A stretch of 64,000 nucleotides of DNA, taken from the NCBI GenBank assembly GCA_018823745.1, contig JAHJHR010000002.1:178961-242960 (forward strand), in the 5' to 3' direction. Shown here one piece after another: positions 1 to 8,479 of this stretch (position 1 is the first letter of the stretch; each line of letters begins with the position of its first letter). A program made the translations under genes and the position numbers. The stretch is from Alphaproteobacteria bacterium. Its GTDB lineage: Bacteria; Pseudomonadota; Alphaproteobacteria; Oceanibaculales; Oceanibaculaceae. Under the pieces are notes generated by a model. The model did no database searches, was not told the origin of the DNA, and saw only the letters and a program-made list of their open reading frames with translations.

Positions 1-24
1 TGGAAAGCAGGTGCGCAACCCGTC

Positions 25-234
25 ATGAACAACAAATTCCAGTCGATGAACGCCGCCGCCCTGGAAGGTGGCCTCGCCCCCGGTGTGCTGGTTCGCCACC
101 CGACCCAGCCTGACTGGGGGCTGGGGCAGGTCCAGTCGGTGATCGGCAACCGGATCACCGTCAATTTCGAGCATGCAGGTAAACAACTTATAAACGGCGA
201 CGTAATTGGTCTTCTTTCCGCCGAGGATGACTAG
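25..234 (+). CDS. DUF3553 domain-containing small protein
   Basis: This 69-residue protein has the DUF3553 pattern: a segment on making valid placement (VRHPTQPDWGLGQVQS, residues 24-39) followed by a short beta-rich stretch (NRITVNFEHAGKQLI). The family is widespread in alphaproteobacteria, and similar small barrel-like segments occur at the C-termini of some helicases and DNA-repair proteins. Its own function is unknown. No signal peptide or membrane segment is visible. It precedes the formate dehydrogenase genes by 75 bp on the same strand, but a stem-loop lies between, so shared transcription is uncertain. The ATG at 25 leaves only 24 bp of upstream sequence in the window. Confidence 0.8.
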   Translation: MNNKFQSMNAAALEGGLAPGVLVRHPTQPDWGLGQVQSVIGNRITVNFEHAGKQLINGDVIGLLSAEDD

Positions 235-238
235 ACGA

Positions 239-262
239 AAGCCCTGCCCTGGGCTAGGGCTT
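239..262 (+). other. stem-loop between DUF3553 gene and fdsB
   Basis: A 7-bp perfect stem (AAGCCCT at 239-245, AGGGCTT at 256-262) closes a 10-nt GC-rich loop just after the DUF3553 stop codon. There is no following T-run, so it is a weak terminator or an mRNA-stabilising hairpin rather than a clear intrinsic terminator. Confidence 0.3.
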
Positions 263-309
263 GAGAAAGGAAAGCGGATCAGACCGCTTGCCAGGGAGGA
301 CACAACCGC

Positions 310-2055
310 ATGCCGAATGGCACGCCTGATCCGGACAACGCATCCGGTAAAGCCGTAATCACCCCCCGCCGTCCCGGGCGCGATGGAGACAAGGGACGGC
401 GCAAGGCCAGCGCCTTCGCCAAGGGCCGGCTGGTCGATGAACGGGCCATCGCCGAGGTGGACTGGCTGCTGACCGACCGCCTGAATCATCGCGACCTGCT
501 GATCGAGCATCTGCACGCGATCCAGGATCACTATGGCCATATCTCGGTCCGGCATCTGGCAGCATTGGCCCATCTGATGCGCCTGCCGATGGCGGAGGTC
601 TATGAGGTCGCCACCTTCTACGCCCATTTCGACGTGCTGCGGGAAGACGACGACATCCCGGAACAACTGACCATCCGGGTCTGCGACAGCCTGACCTGCG
701 GGCTGATGGGGGCGGAGGCGATCATCGCCGAGCTGGAAGCCAACCCGCCACCCGGCAAGCGCATCCTGCGCGCGCCCTGCATGGGGGCCTGCGACCGTGC
801 CCCCGTTGCCGCCTATAACCACGTCCAGATTCCCCGCTGCACGGCGTCGATGATCCGCGAGGGCGGCCCCTTCGTGCTGGACGAGGCACCGCCCTATGAC
901 AGTCTCGACGCCTATATAGCGGGCGGCGGCTATGAGGAGCTGACGGATCTGCGCGAGGGCCGGCTGACGCCCGAGGCGATCATCGGGCAGCTGAAGCAGA
1001 GCGGATTGCGCGGGCTGGGTGGTGCCGGCTTCCCGACCGACCGGAAATGGGCGCTGGTCCGGTCTCAGCCCGGCCCGAAATTCATGGCGGTGAATGCCGA
1101 TGAGGGCGAGCCCGGCACCTTCAAGGACCGGTTCTACATGGAAAGCGATCCGCACCGCCTGTTCGAGGGCATGCTGATCGGCGCCACCGTCACCGGCTGC
1201 CAGGATATCTATCTCTATCTGCGTGACGAATACCCTCATCTGCGGGCGGTCCTGGCGGCTGAACTGCACCATCTGCGCGAGGCCGGGCTGCTGGGCGATA
1301 TCCAGGTGCATGTGCGGCGCGGCGCCGGGGCGTATATCTGCGGCGAGGAATCGGCGATGATCGAATCGATCGAGGGCAAGCGCGGCCTGCCCCGCCACCG
1401 CCCGCCCTATGTCGCGGAGAAGGGCCTGTTCGGCCGCCCGACGCTGGTGAACAATGTCGAGACGCTGTTCTGGGTGCGCGACATATTGCAGGACGGGCCG
1501 GACTGGTTCGCCGGGTTGGGGCGGCGCGGCCATAAAGGTATCCGCGCCTTCTCCGTCTCCGGAAGGGTGCGGGAGCCGGGCGTGAAGCTGGCCCCCGCCG
1601 GCATCACCGCGCGCGAGCTGATCGAGGAATTTTGCGGCGGCATGGCCGAGGGCCACACCTTCAAGGCCTATCTGCCGGGCGGCGCGTCCGGCGGCATATT
1701 GCCGGCCAGCCTGGCCGACATCCCGCTGGATTTCGGCACGCTGGTCGAGCATGACAGCTTCGTCGGCAGCCATGCCGTCATCATCCTGTCCGACCGCGAC
1801 AACACCGCCGATGCCGCGCTGAACCTGATGCGCTTCTTCGCCGAGGAGAGCTGCGGCCAATGCACGCCCTGCCGCCTGGGCACCGAGAAGGCGGCCCAGC
1901 TGATGGCCCAGCCGGACTGGGACGAGCCGCTGCTGCGCGACCTCGCCCGCGCCATGGCCGATGCCTCGATCTGTGGCCTCGGTCAGGCTGCGCCCAACCC
2001 GATGCTGAGCGTGCTCACGCATTTTCCCGAGGACGTGGCGGCAAGAGACTCGTGA
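310..2055 (+). CDS. fdsB: NAD-dependent formate dehydrogenase, fused NuoE/NuoF-type (gamma-beta) subunit
   Basis: This 581-residue subunit moves electrons from the Mo subunit to NAD+ in a soluble cytoplasmic formate dehydrogenase. Residues about 45-190 are a NuoE-like thioredoxin-fold domain with [2Fe-2S] ligands C125, C130, C157 and C161. Residues about 225-460 are the NuoF-like FMN/NAD domain (GLGGAGFP at 236-243, NADEGEPGTFKDR at 262-274). The C-terminus carries the [4Fe-4S] ligands C515, C518, C521 and C555. In Rhodobacter-type enzymes the NuoE part (FdsG) and NuoF part (FdsB) are separate proteins; here they are one chain. A strong GGGAGGA ribosome-binding site lies 10 nt before the ATG. 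The stop overlaps the start of the alpha subunit gene (TGATG), which implies translational coupling. Confidence 0.93.
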   Translation: MPNGTPDPDNASGKAVITPRRPGRDGDKGRRKASAFAKGRLVDERAIAEVDWLLTDRLNHRDLLIEHLHAIQDHYGHISVRHLAALAHLMRLPMAEVYEVATFYAHFDVLREDDDIPEQLTIRVCDSLTCGLMGAEAIIAELEANPPPGKRILRAPCMGACDRAPVAAYNHVQIPRCTASMIREGGPFVLDEAPPYDSLDAYIAGGGYEELTDLREGRLTPEAIIGQLKQSGLRGLGGAGFPTDRKWALVRSQPGPKFMAVNADEGEPGTFKDRFYMESDPHRLFEGMLIGATVTGCQDIYLYLRDEYPHLRAVLAAELHHLREAGLLGDIQVHVRRGAGAYICGEESAMIESIEGKRGLPRHRPPYVAEKGLFGRPTLVNNVETLFWVRDILQDGPDWFAGLGRRGHKGIRAFSVSGRVREPGVKLAPAGITARELIEEFCGGMAEGHTFKAYLPGGASGGILPASLADIPLDFGTLVEHDSFVGSHAVIILSDRDNTADAALNLMRFFAEESCGQCTPCRLGTEKAAQLMAQPDWDEPLLRDLARAMADASICGLGQAAPNPMLSVLTHFPEDVAARDS

Positions 2056-4826
2056 TGACGACCGGGGCAATCCGTTTCACGCTGGACGGACGGGAGGTTG
2101 ACGCCGCCCCCGGCGAGACCCTCTGGCAGGTCGCCCAGCGACTGGGCACGGAAATTCCGCATCTGTGCCACCGGCCCGAACCCGGCTACAGGCCGGACGG
2201 CAATTGCCGCGCCTGCATGGTCGAGATCGACGGCGAGCGCACGCTGGCCGCGTCATGCATTCGCCAGCCGGCGCCGGGCATGATGGTGAAGACAGCGTCT
2301 GAGCGTGCCAAGGCGTCGCGCCGCACGATCTTCGAATTGCTGCTGGCCGACCAGCCGGCACAGCCACAGGCGCATGACCCCGCCAGCACCTTCTGGCACT
2401 GGGCCGAGGCAATGGAGATCGCCGACAGCCGCTTCCCGAAGCGCGCCGCCCGCCCGAAGCCGGACTCCAGCCACCCCGCCATCGCCGTGAACATGGATGC
2501 CTGCATCCAGTGCAATCTCTGCGTCCGCGCCTGTCGCGAGGTGCAGGTGAACGACGTGATCGGCATGGCCGGGCGCGGCCATAATGCCGAGATCGTGTTT
2601 GATTTTGGCGATCCGATGGGCGACAGCACCTGCGTTGCCTGCGGCGAATGCGTGCAGGCCTGCCCGACCGGCGCGCTGATGCCGGCCAGCCTGCTGAATG
2701 AGGCCGGACTGCCCGGCAAGCAGCCGGAGCGCGCAGTGGACAGCCTGTGCCCCTATTGCGGCGTCGGCTGCCAGCTGACCTTTCAGGTCGCCGACAACCG
2801 CATCCTGGCGGTCGATGGCCGCGACGGGCCGGCCAACCACAACCGGCTCTGCGTGAAGGGGCGCTACGGCTTCGACTATGTGCACAGCAAGGAACGGCTG
2901 ACCAAACCGCTGATCCGCCGCGAGGATGCACCGAAGGATCGTTCGCTGGACATCGACCCCGCCAACCCGCTGACCCATTTCCGCGAGGCAAGCTGGGAGG
3001 AAGCGCTGGAGCGTGCGGCAACCGGCCTCGCCCGCATCCGCGACACGAACGGGCCGAACGCGCTGGCCGGCTTCGGCTCCGCCAAGGGCTCGAATGAGGA
3101 AGCCTATCTGTTCCAGAAGCTGGTGCGCACCGGCTTCGGCACCAACAATATCGATCACTGCACAAGGCTGTGCCACGCCTCCTCGGTCGCGGCGCTGATC
3201 GAGGGCATCGGCTCCGGCGCGGTGACAGCACCGTTCTACGAATGCGCGAATTCCGACGTCATCATCGTCATCGGCGCGACGCCGACGGTGAATCACCCGG
3301 TCGCCGCGACCTTCATCAAGAATGCCGTGAAGCGCGGCGCCAGGCTGATCGTCATCGACCCGCGCGGCCAGGGGCTGACGCGCCACGCCGATCTGCATCT
3401 GCAATTCCGGGGCGGCACCGATGTCGCGCTGCTGAACGCGATGATCCACACCATCATCGAGGAAGAGCTGACCGATACCGGTTACATCGCCCGTCACACC
3501 GAGGATTTTGCGACGCTGAAAGCCCGCGTTGCGGAATACAGCCCGGAGAAGATGGAGCCGCTTTGCGGCATCCCGGCAGAGACACTGCGCCGTACCGCGC
3601 GGCTCTATGCCGGGGCCAAGGCGGCGATGATCTTCTGGGGCATGGGCATCTCGCAGCACACCCACGGCACCGACAATGCACGCTGCCTGATCGCGCTGGC
3701 GCTGCTGACCGGCAATATCGGCAAGCCGGGCGCGGGCCTGCATCCGCTGCGCGGCCAGAACAATGTGCAGGGTGCGTCGGATGCCGGGCTGATCCCGATG
3801 TTCCTGCCGGATTACCGGCCGGTCGAGGACAGCGCCATCCGGGAGATTTTTGAGGCCGTCTGGGGAACCCCTATCGACCCGCATAAGGGCCTGACCGTGG
3901 TGGAGATCATGGATGCGGCCCATCGCGGCGAGATACGCGGCATGTACATCATGGGCGAGAACCCGGCCATGTCCGACCCGGACCAGACCCATGTCCGCGA
4001 GGCTTTGGCGAAGCTGGATCATCTGGTGGTGCAGGAAATCTTCCTGACCGAGACCGCCGCCTTCGCCGATGTGATCCTGCCGGCCACCGCCTTCCCGGAA
4101 AAGGATGGCAGCTTCACCAACACCAACCGGCAGGTGCAGATCGGCCGCAAGGCCATCGATGCACCGGGCGAGGCGCGGCAGGATTGGTGGATCATCCAGG
4201 AACTCGCCAACCGCCTCGGCCTCGGCTGGAGCTACGGCCACCCGCGCGACGCCTATGAGGAGATGCGCGGCCTGATGCCCTCGATCCGGGGCATAAGCTG
4301 GGAACGCCTGGAGCGAGAAGGCTCCGTCACCTATCCCTGCGACAGCGCGGATGATCCCGGCCAGGAAGTGATCTTCGGCGATGGCTTCCCGACGGAAAGC
4401 GGCAAGGCACGCTTCGTTGCCACCGATATCCGCCCGCCCGATGAGATGCCGGATGAGGACTACCCCTTCATCCTGACCACCGGCCGCATTCTGGAACATT
4501 GGCACACCGGGGCGATGACCCGGCGCGCCACCGTGCTGGATGCCATCGAGCCGGAGCCGTTCTGCCATGTCTCGGCCGAGGATCTTGGCCGGGCGGGCAT
4601 CCTGCCGGGCGATCAGATCCGAGTGCGCACCCGGCGCGGCGCCATAGAGCTGAAGGCCCGGCTCGACCGCGACGTGCCCAGCGGGACCATTTTCATTCCG
4701 TTCTGCTATGCCGAGGCGGCGGCCAATTTCCTGACCAACCCGGCGCTTGATCCCGATGGCAAGATTCCGGAGCTGAAATATTGCGCCGCCCGGCTGGAGC
4801 GGACCAACCAGACTGCGGCAGAATAG
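2055..4826 (+). CDS. fdsA: formate dehydrogenase catalytic alpha subunit (Mo-bis-MGD, NAD-linked type)
   Basis: This 923-residue subunit oxidises formate to CO2 at a bis-MGD molybdenum site. In order it has a [2Fe-2S] ferredoxin domain (C38, C51, C54, C68), a NuoG-type linker, two [4Fe-4S] clusters (C150/153/156/160 and C193/196/199/203), the Mo-domain cluster (C232, C235, C239, C266), the molybdopterin oxidoreductase fold, and a C-terminal MGD-binding barrel. The Mo ligand is a cysteine (C373, followed by H374), so no selenocysteine is needed. The ATG at 2055 was chosen over a longer reading frame from 1860 because it overlaps the previous stop and starts exactly at the ferredoxin domain. 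No small FdsD subunit follows. Confidence 0.95.
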   Translation: MTTGAIRFTLDGREVDAAPGETLWQVAQRLGTEIPHLCHRPEPGYRPDGNCRACMVEIDGERTLAASCIRQPAPGMMVKTASERAKASRRTIFELLLADQPAQPQAHDPASTFWHWAEAMEIADSRFPKRAARPKPDSSHPAIAVNMDACIQCNLCVRACREVQVNDVIGMAGRGHNAEIVFDFGDPMGDSTCVACGECVQACPTGALMPASLLNEAGLPGKQPERAVDSLCPYCGVGCQLTFQVADNRILAVDGRDGPANHNRLCVKGRYGFDYVHSKERLTKPLIRREDAPKDRSLDIDPANPLTHFREASWEEALERAATGLARIRDTNGPNALAGFGSAKGSNEEAYLFQKLVRTGFGTNNIDHCTRLCHASSVAALIEGIGSGAVTAPFYECANSDVIIVIGATPTVNHPVAATFIKNAVKRGARLIVIDPRGQGLTRHADLHLQFRGGTDVALLNAMIHTIIEEELTDTGYIARHTEDFATLKARVAEYSPEKMEPLCGIPAETLRRTARLYAGAKAAMIFWGMGISQHTHGTDNARCLIALALLTGNIGKPGAGLHPLRGQNNVQGASDAGLIPMFLPDYRPVEDSAIREIFEAVWGTPIDPHKGLTVVEIMDAAHRGEIRGMYIMGENPAMSDPDQTHVREALAKLDHLVVQEIFLTETAAFADVILPATAFPEKDGSFTNTNRQVQIGRKAIDAPGEARQDWWIIQELANRLGLGWSYGHPRDAYEEMRGLMPSIRGISWERLEREGSVTYPCDSADDPGQEVIFGDGFPTESGKARFVATDIRPPDEMPDEDYPFILTTGRILEHWHTGAMTRRATVLDAIEPEPFCHVSAEDLGRAGILPGDQIRVRTRRGAIELKARLDRDVPSGTIFIPFCYAEAAANFLTNPALDPDGKIPELKYCAARLERTNQTAAE

Positions 4827-4879
4827 ACGCCTGCAGAGCAGCTGATGAAGTTTTGCCGCAGATCGCCTATATTGGCGAT

Positions 4880-5257
4880 ATGGCACCGTTGACCAACGCA
4901 ATATTTGGTATCCTGCTGCTCGCCCTTGCCGGGGCGGGCATCGGGCCGAGCCATGCCCAGCAGCAGCTGGCGCCCGGCCAGTCGGATACGCAAAAAGACC
5001 CCGACAAGCGCACCAAGCGCGCGATTGTCCCCGGCGAGCATGAGAATACGCGCTGCTACACCAGCATTCTGCTGGATGCCTATAACCGCTATGGCGTGTT
5101 CGGAACCATCGGCAGCATGCCGACGGAATTGCTGAACACCCTGCCGGGGGGCGTCAGCGCCGTGGCGCATTACTGCAACATCAATTACCGCGCCTGCGAG
5201 CAGGCGGCACAGTCTTTCCAGTCCCGATCCGATTCGGGCGGAAGCCGCTGCAACTAG
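4880..5257 (+). CDS. small exported cysteine-containing protein, unknown function
   Basis: This 125-residue protein is not recognised as any named family. It begins with a clear Sec signal peptide (hydrophobic stretch IFGILLLALAGAG, probable cleavage after SHA near residue 25). The mature part is hydrophilic, with four cysteines that could form two disulfides. The ATG at 4880 was preferred over an in-frame start at 4781 because only the shorter form starts with the signal peptide, and the longer one overlaps fdsA. It lies 53 bp after fdsA and converges with another small exported protein 15 bp away. A link to formate oxidation is unproven. Confidence 0.65.
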   Translation: MAPLTNAIFGILLLALAGAGIGPSHAQQQLAPGQSDTQKDPDKRTKRAIVPGEHENTRCYTSILLDAYNRYGVFGTIGSMPTELLNTLPGGVSAVAHYCNINYRACEQAAQSFQSRSDSGGSRCN

Positions 5258-5272
5258 TGTGAGGAGGCCGGA

Positions 5273-5605
5273 TCAGCGTGGCTGGCAGACGATCTGCTGG
5301 TTGCCGTCGATCAGGACCAGCTTGCCGCCGACCAGCACGTTGCTCCAGCAATTATCGCCCTGCTTGCGCGATTTGGCCTCGACCTGGACGGTCTGGTAAT
5401 TACTGGGAATGGGAAATTCCATGACCCGGCCGACAGGAATCCGCGTGAAGTCGCGCTGCCACAGCTTCATGCGCACCTGCACCTCGGTCGAGGACTGATT
5501 CTCCACCGTCACGATGCGCTTCTCCTGCGCCGAGACATCGCCCGCCAGCAGGGACATCACACAGGCCAGGCCGGCCAGCACAAGAGTATTGCCGTAGCGC
5601 ATCAT
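5273..5605 (-). CDS. small exported protein, unknown function
   Basis: This 110-residue protein has an N-terminal signal peptide (LVLAGLACVMSLLAG, likely cut after VSA near residue 29) and a short beta-rich mature domain with two cysteines. Two ATGs in tandem (5605 and 5602) follow AGGGGA at the right distance, which rejects the longer frame reaching 5788 into mobA. It lies 7 bp downstream of mobA on the same strand, so it probably shares the fdhD-mobA transcript. The family is not recognised. Its form (exported, about 80 mature residues, NQSS...VQVRMKLW) suggests a small periplasmic binding or structural domain, but that is only a guess. Confidence 0.65.
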   Translation of the reverse strand: MMRYGNTLVLAGLACVMSLLAGDVSAQEKRIVTVENQSSTEVQVRMKLWQRDFTRIPVGRVMEFPIPSNYQTVQVEAKSRKQGDNCWSNVLVGGKLVLIDGNQQIVCQPR

Positions 5606-5612
5606 TTTTCCC

Positions 5613-6293
5613 CTAAGCGTTTTCTGGGTACATATTGGTTTGATTCTTCGCGTTAACCAAGAGAGAACGCTCCAGCAATGCCTGCGCCGTCGCCATTTCC
5701 TCCGGCGTATTGGCATTGAAGAACGGGTCCAGCCCCTCCTCGACCGCAAAATCGACTGTGGCCACCCGGTAGCCCGCCGTCCAGGCATCGACCTTGCGGA
5801 TGCCGCGTACCACCACCGCGTCGCGCAGATCGTCCAGCAGCCGCACCGGCCACAAACCGAACACCGGATGGCTGCGCCCCTGCGAGGCCGCGCAGGCCAT
5901 GTCCACCGTTCCCTCTTCTACCGCCGCCAGCATCCGGGCCACCAGATCGACCGGCAGGAAGGGTGTATCGGCGGCGAAGCTGGCCATCCATCGGGCCTCC
6001 GGCAGGTTCTTTGCCGTCCAGTCCAGCCCGGTCAGCACGCCGGCCAGCGGCCCGGCATAGCCATCGACGATATCGCCGGCCACCGGCAGGCCATAGGTGG
6101 CGAAACGCGCCGGATCGCCATTCGCGTTCAGCACCGCCTTGTCCACCTGGCCACGCAGCCGCGCCAGCACATGCCCCAGTATCGTGGTGTCGCCCAGCGG
6201 CAGCAGGCATTTGTCGCCGCCGCCCATGCGCCGCGACAGGCCGCCGGCCAGCACCACACCAGCGATGGGCGGATTATTGCTATGCGGCATCAT
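5613..6293 (-). CDS. mobA: molybdenum cofactor guanylyltransferase
   Basis: MobA transfers GMP from GTP to Mo-molybdopterin to form MGD, the cofactor form needed by the formate dehydrogenase encoded nearby. The 226-residue protein has the nucleotidyltransferase signature VVLAGGLSRRMGGGDK near the N-terminus, the metal-binding AADTPF segment about residue 105, and the C-terminal FFNANTPEE motif typical of MobA. Tandem ATGs at 6293 and 6290 are both possible; GGAAG directly upstream is better spaced for the second. The start overlaps the 3' end of fdhD by 11-14 bp, so the two are translationally coupled. Confidence 0.92.
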   Translation of the reverse strand: MMPHSNNPPIAGVVLAGGLSRRMGGGDKCLLPLGDTTILGHVLARLRGQVDKAVLNANGDPARFATYGLPVAGDIVDGYAGPLAGVLTGLDWTAKNLPEARWMASFAADTPFLPVDLVARMLAAVEEGTVDMACAASQGRSHPVFGLWPVRLLDDLRDAVVVRGIRKVDAWTAGYRVATVDFAVEEGLDPFFNANTPEEMATAQALLERSLLVNAKNQTNMYPENA

Positions 6294-7161
6294 CTTCCAC
6301 ACTGCCCTTGCGGCGCTGATGCCGGGATTCCTCGACCACTTCCGCCGGGTCGGCATCGAAGACCAGCCTGTCCTCGCCGGCGACAGCGACAAAGCGCCTG
6401 CCCTTGGCCCGGCCGATCAAAGTGAGGCCCGCCTTGCGCGCCAGTTCCACCCCCCAGGCGGTGAAGCCGGAGCGGCTGATCAGCACCGGGATTTCCATAT
6501 GCACCGTCTTGATGACCATCTCGCTGGTCAGCCTGCCGGTGGTGTAGAACATCTTGCCCCGGGGCGAGATTTTGTTCAGGAACATGTAGCCGGCGATCTT
6601 GTCCACCGCGTTGTGCCGGCCGACATCCTCCATATAGACCAGCGGCCGGTCCTCCTCGCACAGCACGCAGCCATGGATGGCGCCGGCGGTCAGATACAGG
6701 CTGGGCGTCAGGTTGATCTTCCGCGACAGGGCGTAGATCCAGCTGGTCCGCAGTGTCGCATCGGGATCAAGCGTGATCTCCTCGAACCGCTCCATCAGAT
6801 CGCCGAACACCGTGCCTTGGGCACAGCCGGAGGTCTGGGTGCGCTTGGCCAGCTTCTGCTCGTAATCAGTCTCGCGCTCGGTGCGCACGACAACGGTGTC
6901 GATATCGTCGTCATAATCGATGCCGGTCACCACATCATCGGCGCGCAGCATGTGCTGGTTCAGCAGATAGCCGACCGCCAGGTAATCCGGGTGGTCGCAG
7001 ATCGTCATCGCGGTGACGATCTCCTGCCGGTTCAGATAGATCGTCAGCGGCCGCTCGACCGGCACGCGGATATCGACCCGGTTGCCCTCGTGATCGAGGC
7101 CGCTCACCGCCTCGCTCAGCCGGGGGTCGTCCGGCGTCGGCCTGATGGTAAATTCCTGCAT
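6280..7161 (-). CDS. fdhD: formate dehydrogenase sulfurtransferase FdhD
   Basis: FdhD passes sulfur from a cysteine desulfurase to the molybdenum cofactor of formate dehydrogenase and is required for its activity. The 293-residue protein shows the family's core segments: DHPDYLAVGYLL, the loop SGCAQGT with a single conserved cysteine (E. coli FdhD has a CxxC there), GAIHGC, FYTTGRLTSEMV and ISRSGFTAWGVELA. A sigma-70-like promoter ends 6 nt before the ATG, so the transcript appears leaderless and there is no Shine-Dalgarno. It heads a minus-strand fdhD-mobA-small protein operon that converges on the fdsBA operon. Confidence 0.93.
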   Translation of the reverse strand: MQEFTIRPTPDDPRLSEAVSGLDHEGNRVDIRVPVERPLTIYLNRQEIVTAMTICDHPDYLAVGYLLNQHMLRADDVVTGIDYDDDIDTVVVRTERETDYEQKLAKRTQTSGCAQGTVFGDLMERFEEITLDPDATLRTSWIYALSRKINLTPSLYLTAGAIHGCVLCEEDRPLVYMEDVGRHNAVDKIAGYMFLNKISPRGKMFYTTGRLTSEMVIKTVHMEIPVLISRSGFTAWGVELARKAGLTLIGRAKGRRFVAVAGEDRLVFDADPAEVVEESRHQRRKGSVEDDAA

Positions 7162-7167
7162 GCCGCA

Positions 7168-7196
7168 ATTATGGGGCAGCAGCGATGGTGCGGCAA
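7168..7196 (-). promoter_or_regulatory. sigma-70-like promoter of fdhD
   Basis: On the minus strand TTGCCG (7196-7191), a 17-bp spacer and CATAAT (7173-7168) form a good promoter. The expected start is about 7 nt downstream, which coincides with the A of the fdhD ATG at 7161. Confidence 0.6.
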
Positions 7197-7229
7197 GGAG
7201 GCTTCAGCGCTTGTCTTTCTGCCGCCCTA

Positions 7230-7338
7230 CCCTTCGAGACGGGCTACGCCCTCCTCAGGGTGAGGGTCATTCCAGGACCCACCGAAGGTGCCGCTCGCTC
7301 CCTCATGCTGAGGAGCCTGCGAAGCAGGCGTCTCGAAG
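7230..7338. repeat. intergenic inverted repeat between fdhD and moaA
   Basis: Two imperfect inverted arms of about 36-39 nt (7231-7266 and 7300-7338) share CTTCGAGACG and CTCCTCAG..TGAGGG in mirror order around a 33-nt centre. Extrachromosomal-looking genes are absent; this is a palindromic intergenic repeat of a type seen in many alphaproteobacteria. It fills most of the 302-bp gap between fdhD and moaA, and short open frames inside it are not genes. Confidence 0.7.
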
Positions 7339-7375
7339 CATATGGCCGCGTAAAGAACCCCTCGAAAACCTATGG

Positions 7376-7404
7376 GTGAAATCCGGACGGTGGCGTTCTA
7401 TATT
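7376..7404 (+). promoter_or_regulatory. candidate promoter of moaA
   Basis: GTGAAA (7376-7381), a 17-bp spacer and TATATT (7399-7404) lie about 60 bp before the moaA start. The -10 is good and the -35 is fair. Confidence 0.42.
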
Positions 7405-7463
7405 CCAGGGTCACTGGTAAGACCAAAAAGCGCGGCACAGCGCGCTGGAAAGTTGAAAAGTCC

Positions 7464-8456
7464 ATGATCGACCCATTCGGCCGCACCATCGACTATCTGC
7501 GCGTCTCGGTCACTGACCGCTGCGATCTGCGCTGCGTCTATTGCATGGCGGAGGACATGACCTTCCTGCCGAAGGCCGATGTGCTGTCGCTGGAGGAGTT
7601 GGATCGGCTGTGCAGCGCCTTTGTGCGCCAGGGCGTGCGCAAGCTGCGCCTGACCGGCGGCGAGCCGCTGGTGCGCCGGAACATCATGAGCCTGTTCCGC
7701 AGTCTGGGCCGGCACATCACGGCCGGCGATCTGGACGAGCTGACGCTGACCACCAACGGCACCCAGCTCGGCAAATATGCCGAGGAGCTGTATGCCGCCG
7801 GCGTGCGCCGGGTGAATGTGTCGCTGGACACGCTGGACCCGGCGAAATTCACCGCCATCACCCGCTGGGGCAATCTGGACAAGGTGATCGAGAACATCGC
7901 CATCGCCCGCGCGGCCGGGCTGGAGATCAAGATCAACGCCGTGGCGCTGAAGGGCGTGAACGAGCACGAGCTGGGCGATATGGTCGCCTGGTGCGGCGAG
8001 AATGACTATGACATGACCATCATCGAGGTCATGCCGATGGGCGACATCGGCAATGAGGACCGGGTCGACCAGTATCTGCCGCTGTCGATGGTGCGCCAGC
8101 AGCTCGGCCAGCGCTTCACCCTGACCGACAGCGACCACAAGACCGGCGGCCCGGCGCGTTATGTCCGCATTGAGGAGACCGGCCGGCGGCTGGGCTTCAT
8201 CACCCCGCTGACCCATAATTTCTGCGAAAGCTGCAACCGCGTGCGCGTCACCTGCACCGGCACGCTGTATATGTGCCTGGGTCAGGAAGACGCCGCCGAT
8301 CTGCGCGCGCCCCTGCGTGCCAGCGAAAGCGACGAGCCACTAAATGCCGCGATCCTGGAGGCCATCGGCCGCAAGCCGAAGGGCCATGACTTCATCATCG
8401 ACCGCCGCCATTCCAATGTCGCCGTGCCCCGCCATATGAGCGTCACCGGCGGCTGA
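7464..8456 (+). CDS. moaA: GTP 3',8-cyclase MoaA
   Basis: MoaA is the radical SAM enzyme that starts molybdenum cofactor synthesis by converting GTP to 3',8-cyclo-GTP. The 330-residue protein has the radical SAM cluster motif C20-x3-C24-x2-C27, the SAM-binding TGGEPL segment, the second cluster cysteines in [15 protein letters not shown] near the C-terminus, and the terminal Gly-Gly needed for activity in the family. It stands alone on the plus strand beside fdhD/mobA, completing a local set for cofactor supply to the formate dehydrogenase. The downstream neighbour converges on it at 24 bp. Confidence 0.96.
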   Translation: MIDPFGRTIDYLRVSVTDRCDLRCVYCMAEDMTFLPKADVLSLEELDRLCSAFVRQGVRKLRLTGGEPLVRRNIMSLFRSLGRHITAGDLDELTLTTNGTQLGKYAEELYAAGVRRVNVSLDTLDPAKFTAITRWGNLDKVIENIAIARAAGLEIKINAVALKGVNEHELGDMVAWCGENDYDMTIIEVMPMGDIGNEDRVDQYLPLSMVRQQLGQRFTLTDSDHKTGGPARYVRIEETGRRLGFITPLTHNFCESCNRVRVTCTGTLYMCLGQEDAADLRAPLRASESDEPLNAAILEAIGRKPKGHDFIIDRRHSNVAVPRHMSVTGG

Positions 8457-8479
8457 CCCTCTGAAGCTTCGGCGGGAGG

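Noticed and set aside
2253..4901. 882-codon minus-strand open frame
   Set aside because: It is the antisense shadow of the formate dehydrogenase alpha gene.
6280..6293. Possible frameshift joining mobA to fdhD
   Set aside because: The 11-14 bp overlap is normal translational coupling; each protein is complete with its own family start and end.
7145..7420. Short plus-strand open frames between fdhD and moaA
   Set aside because: They lie within the palindromic repeat, start in the fdhD promoter and show no family features.
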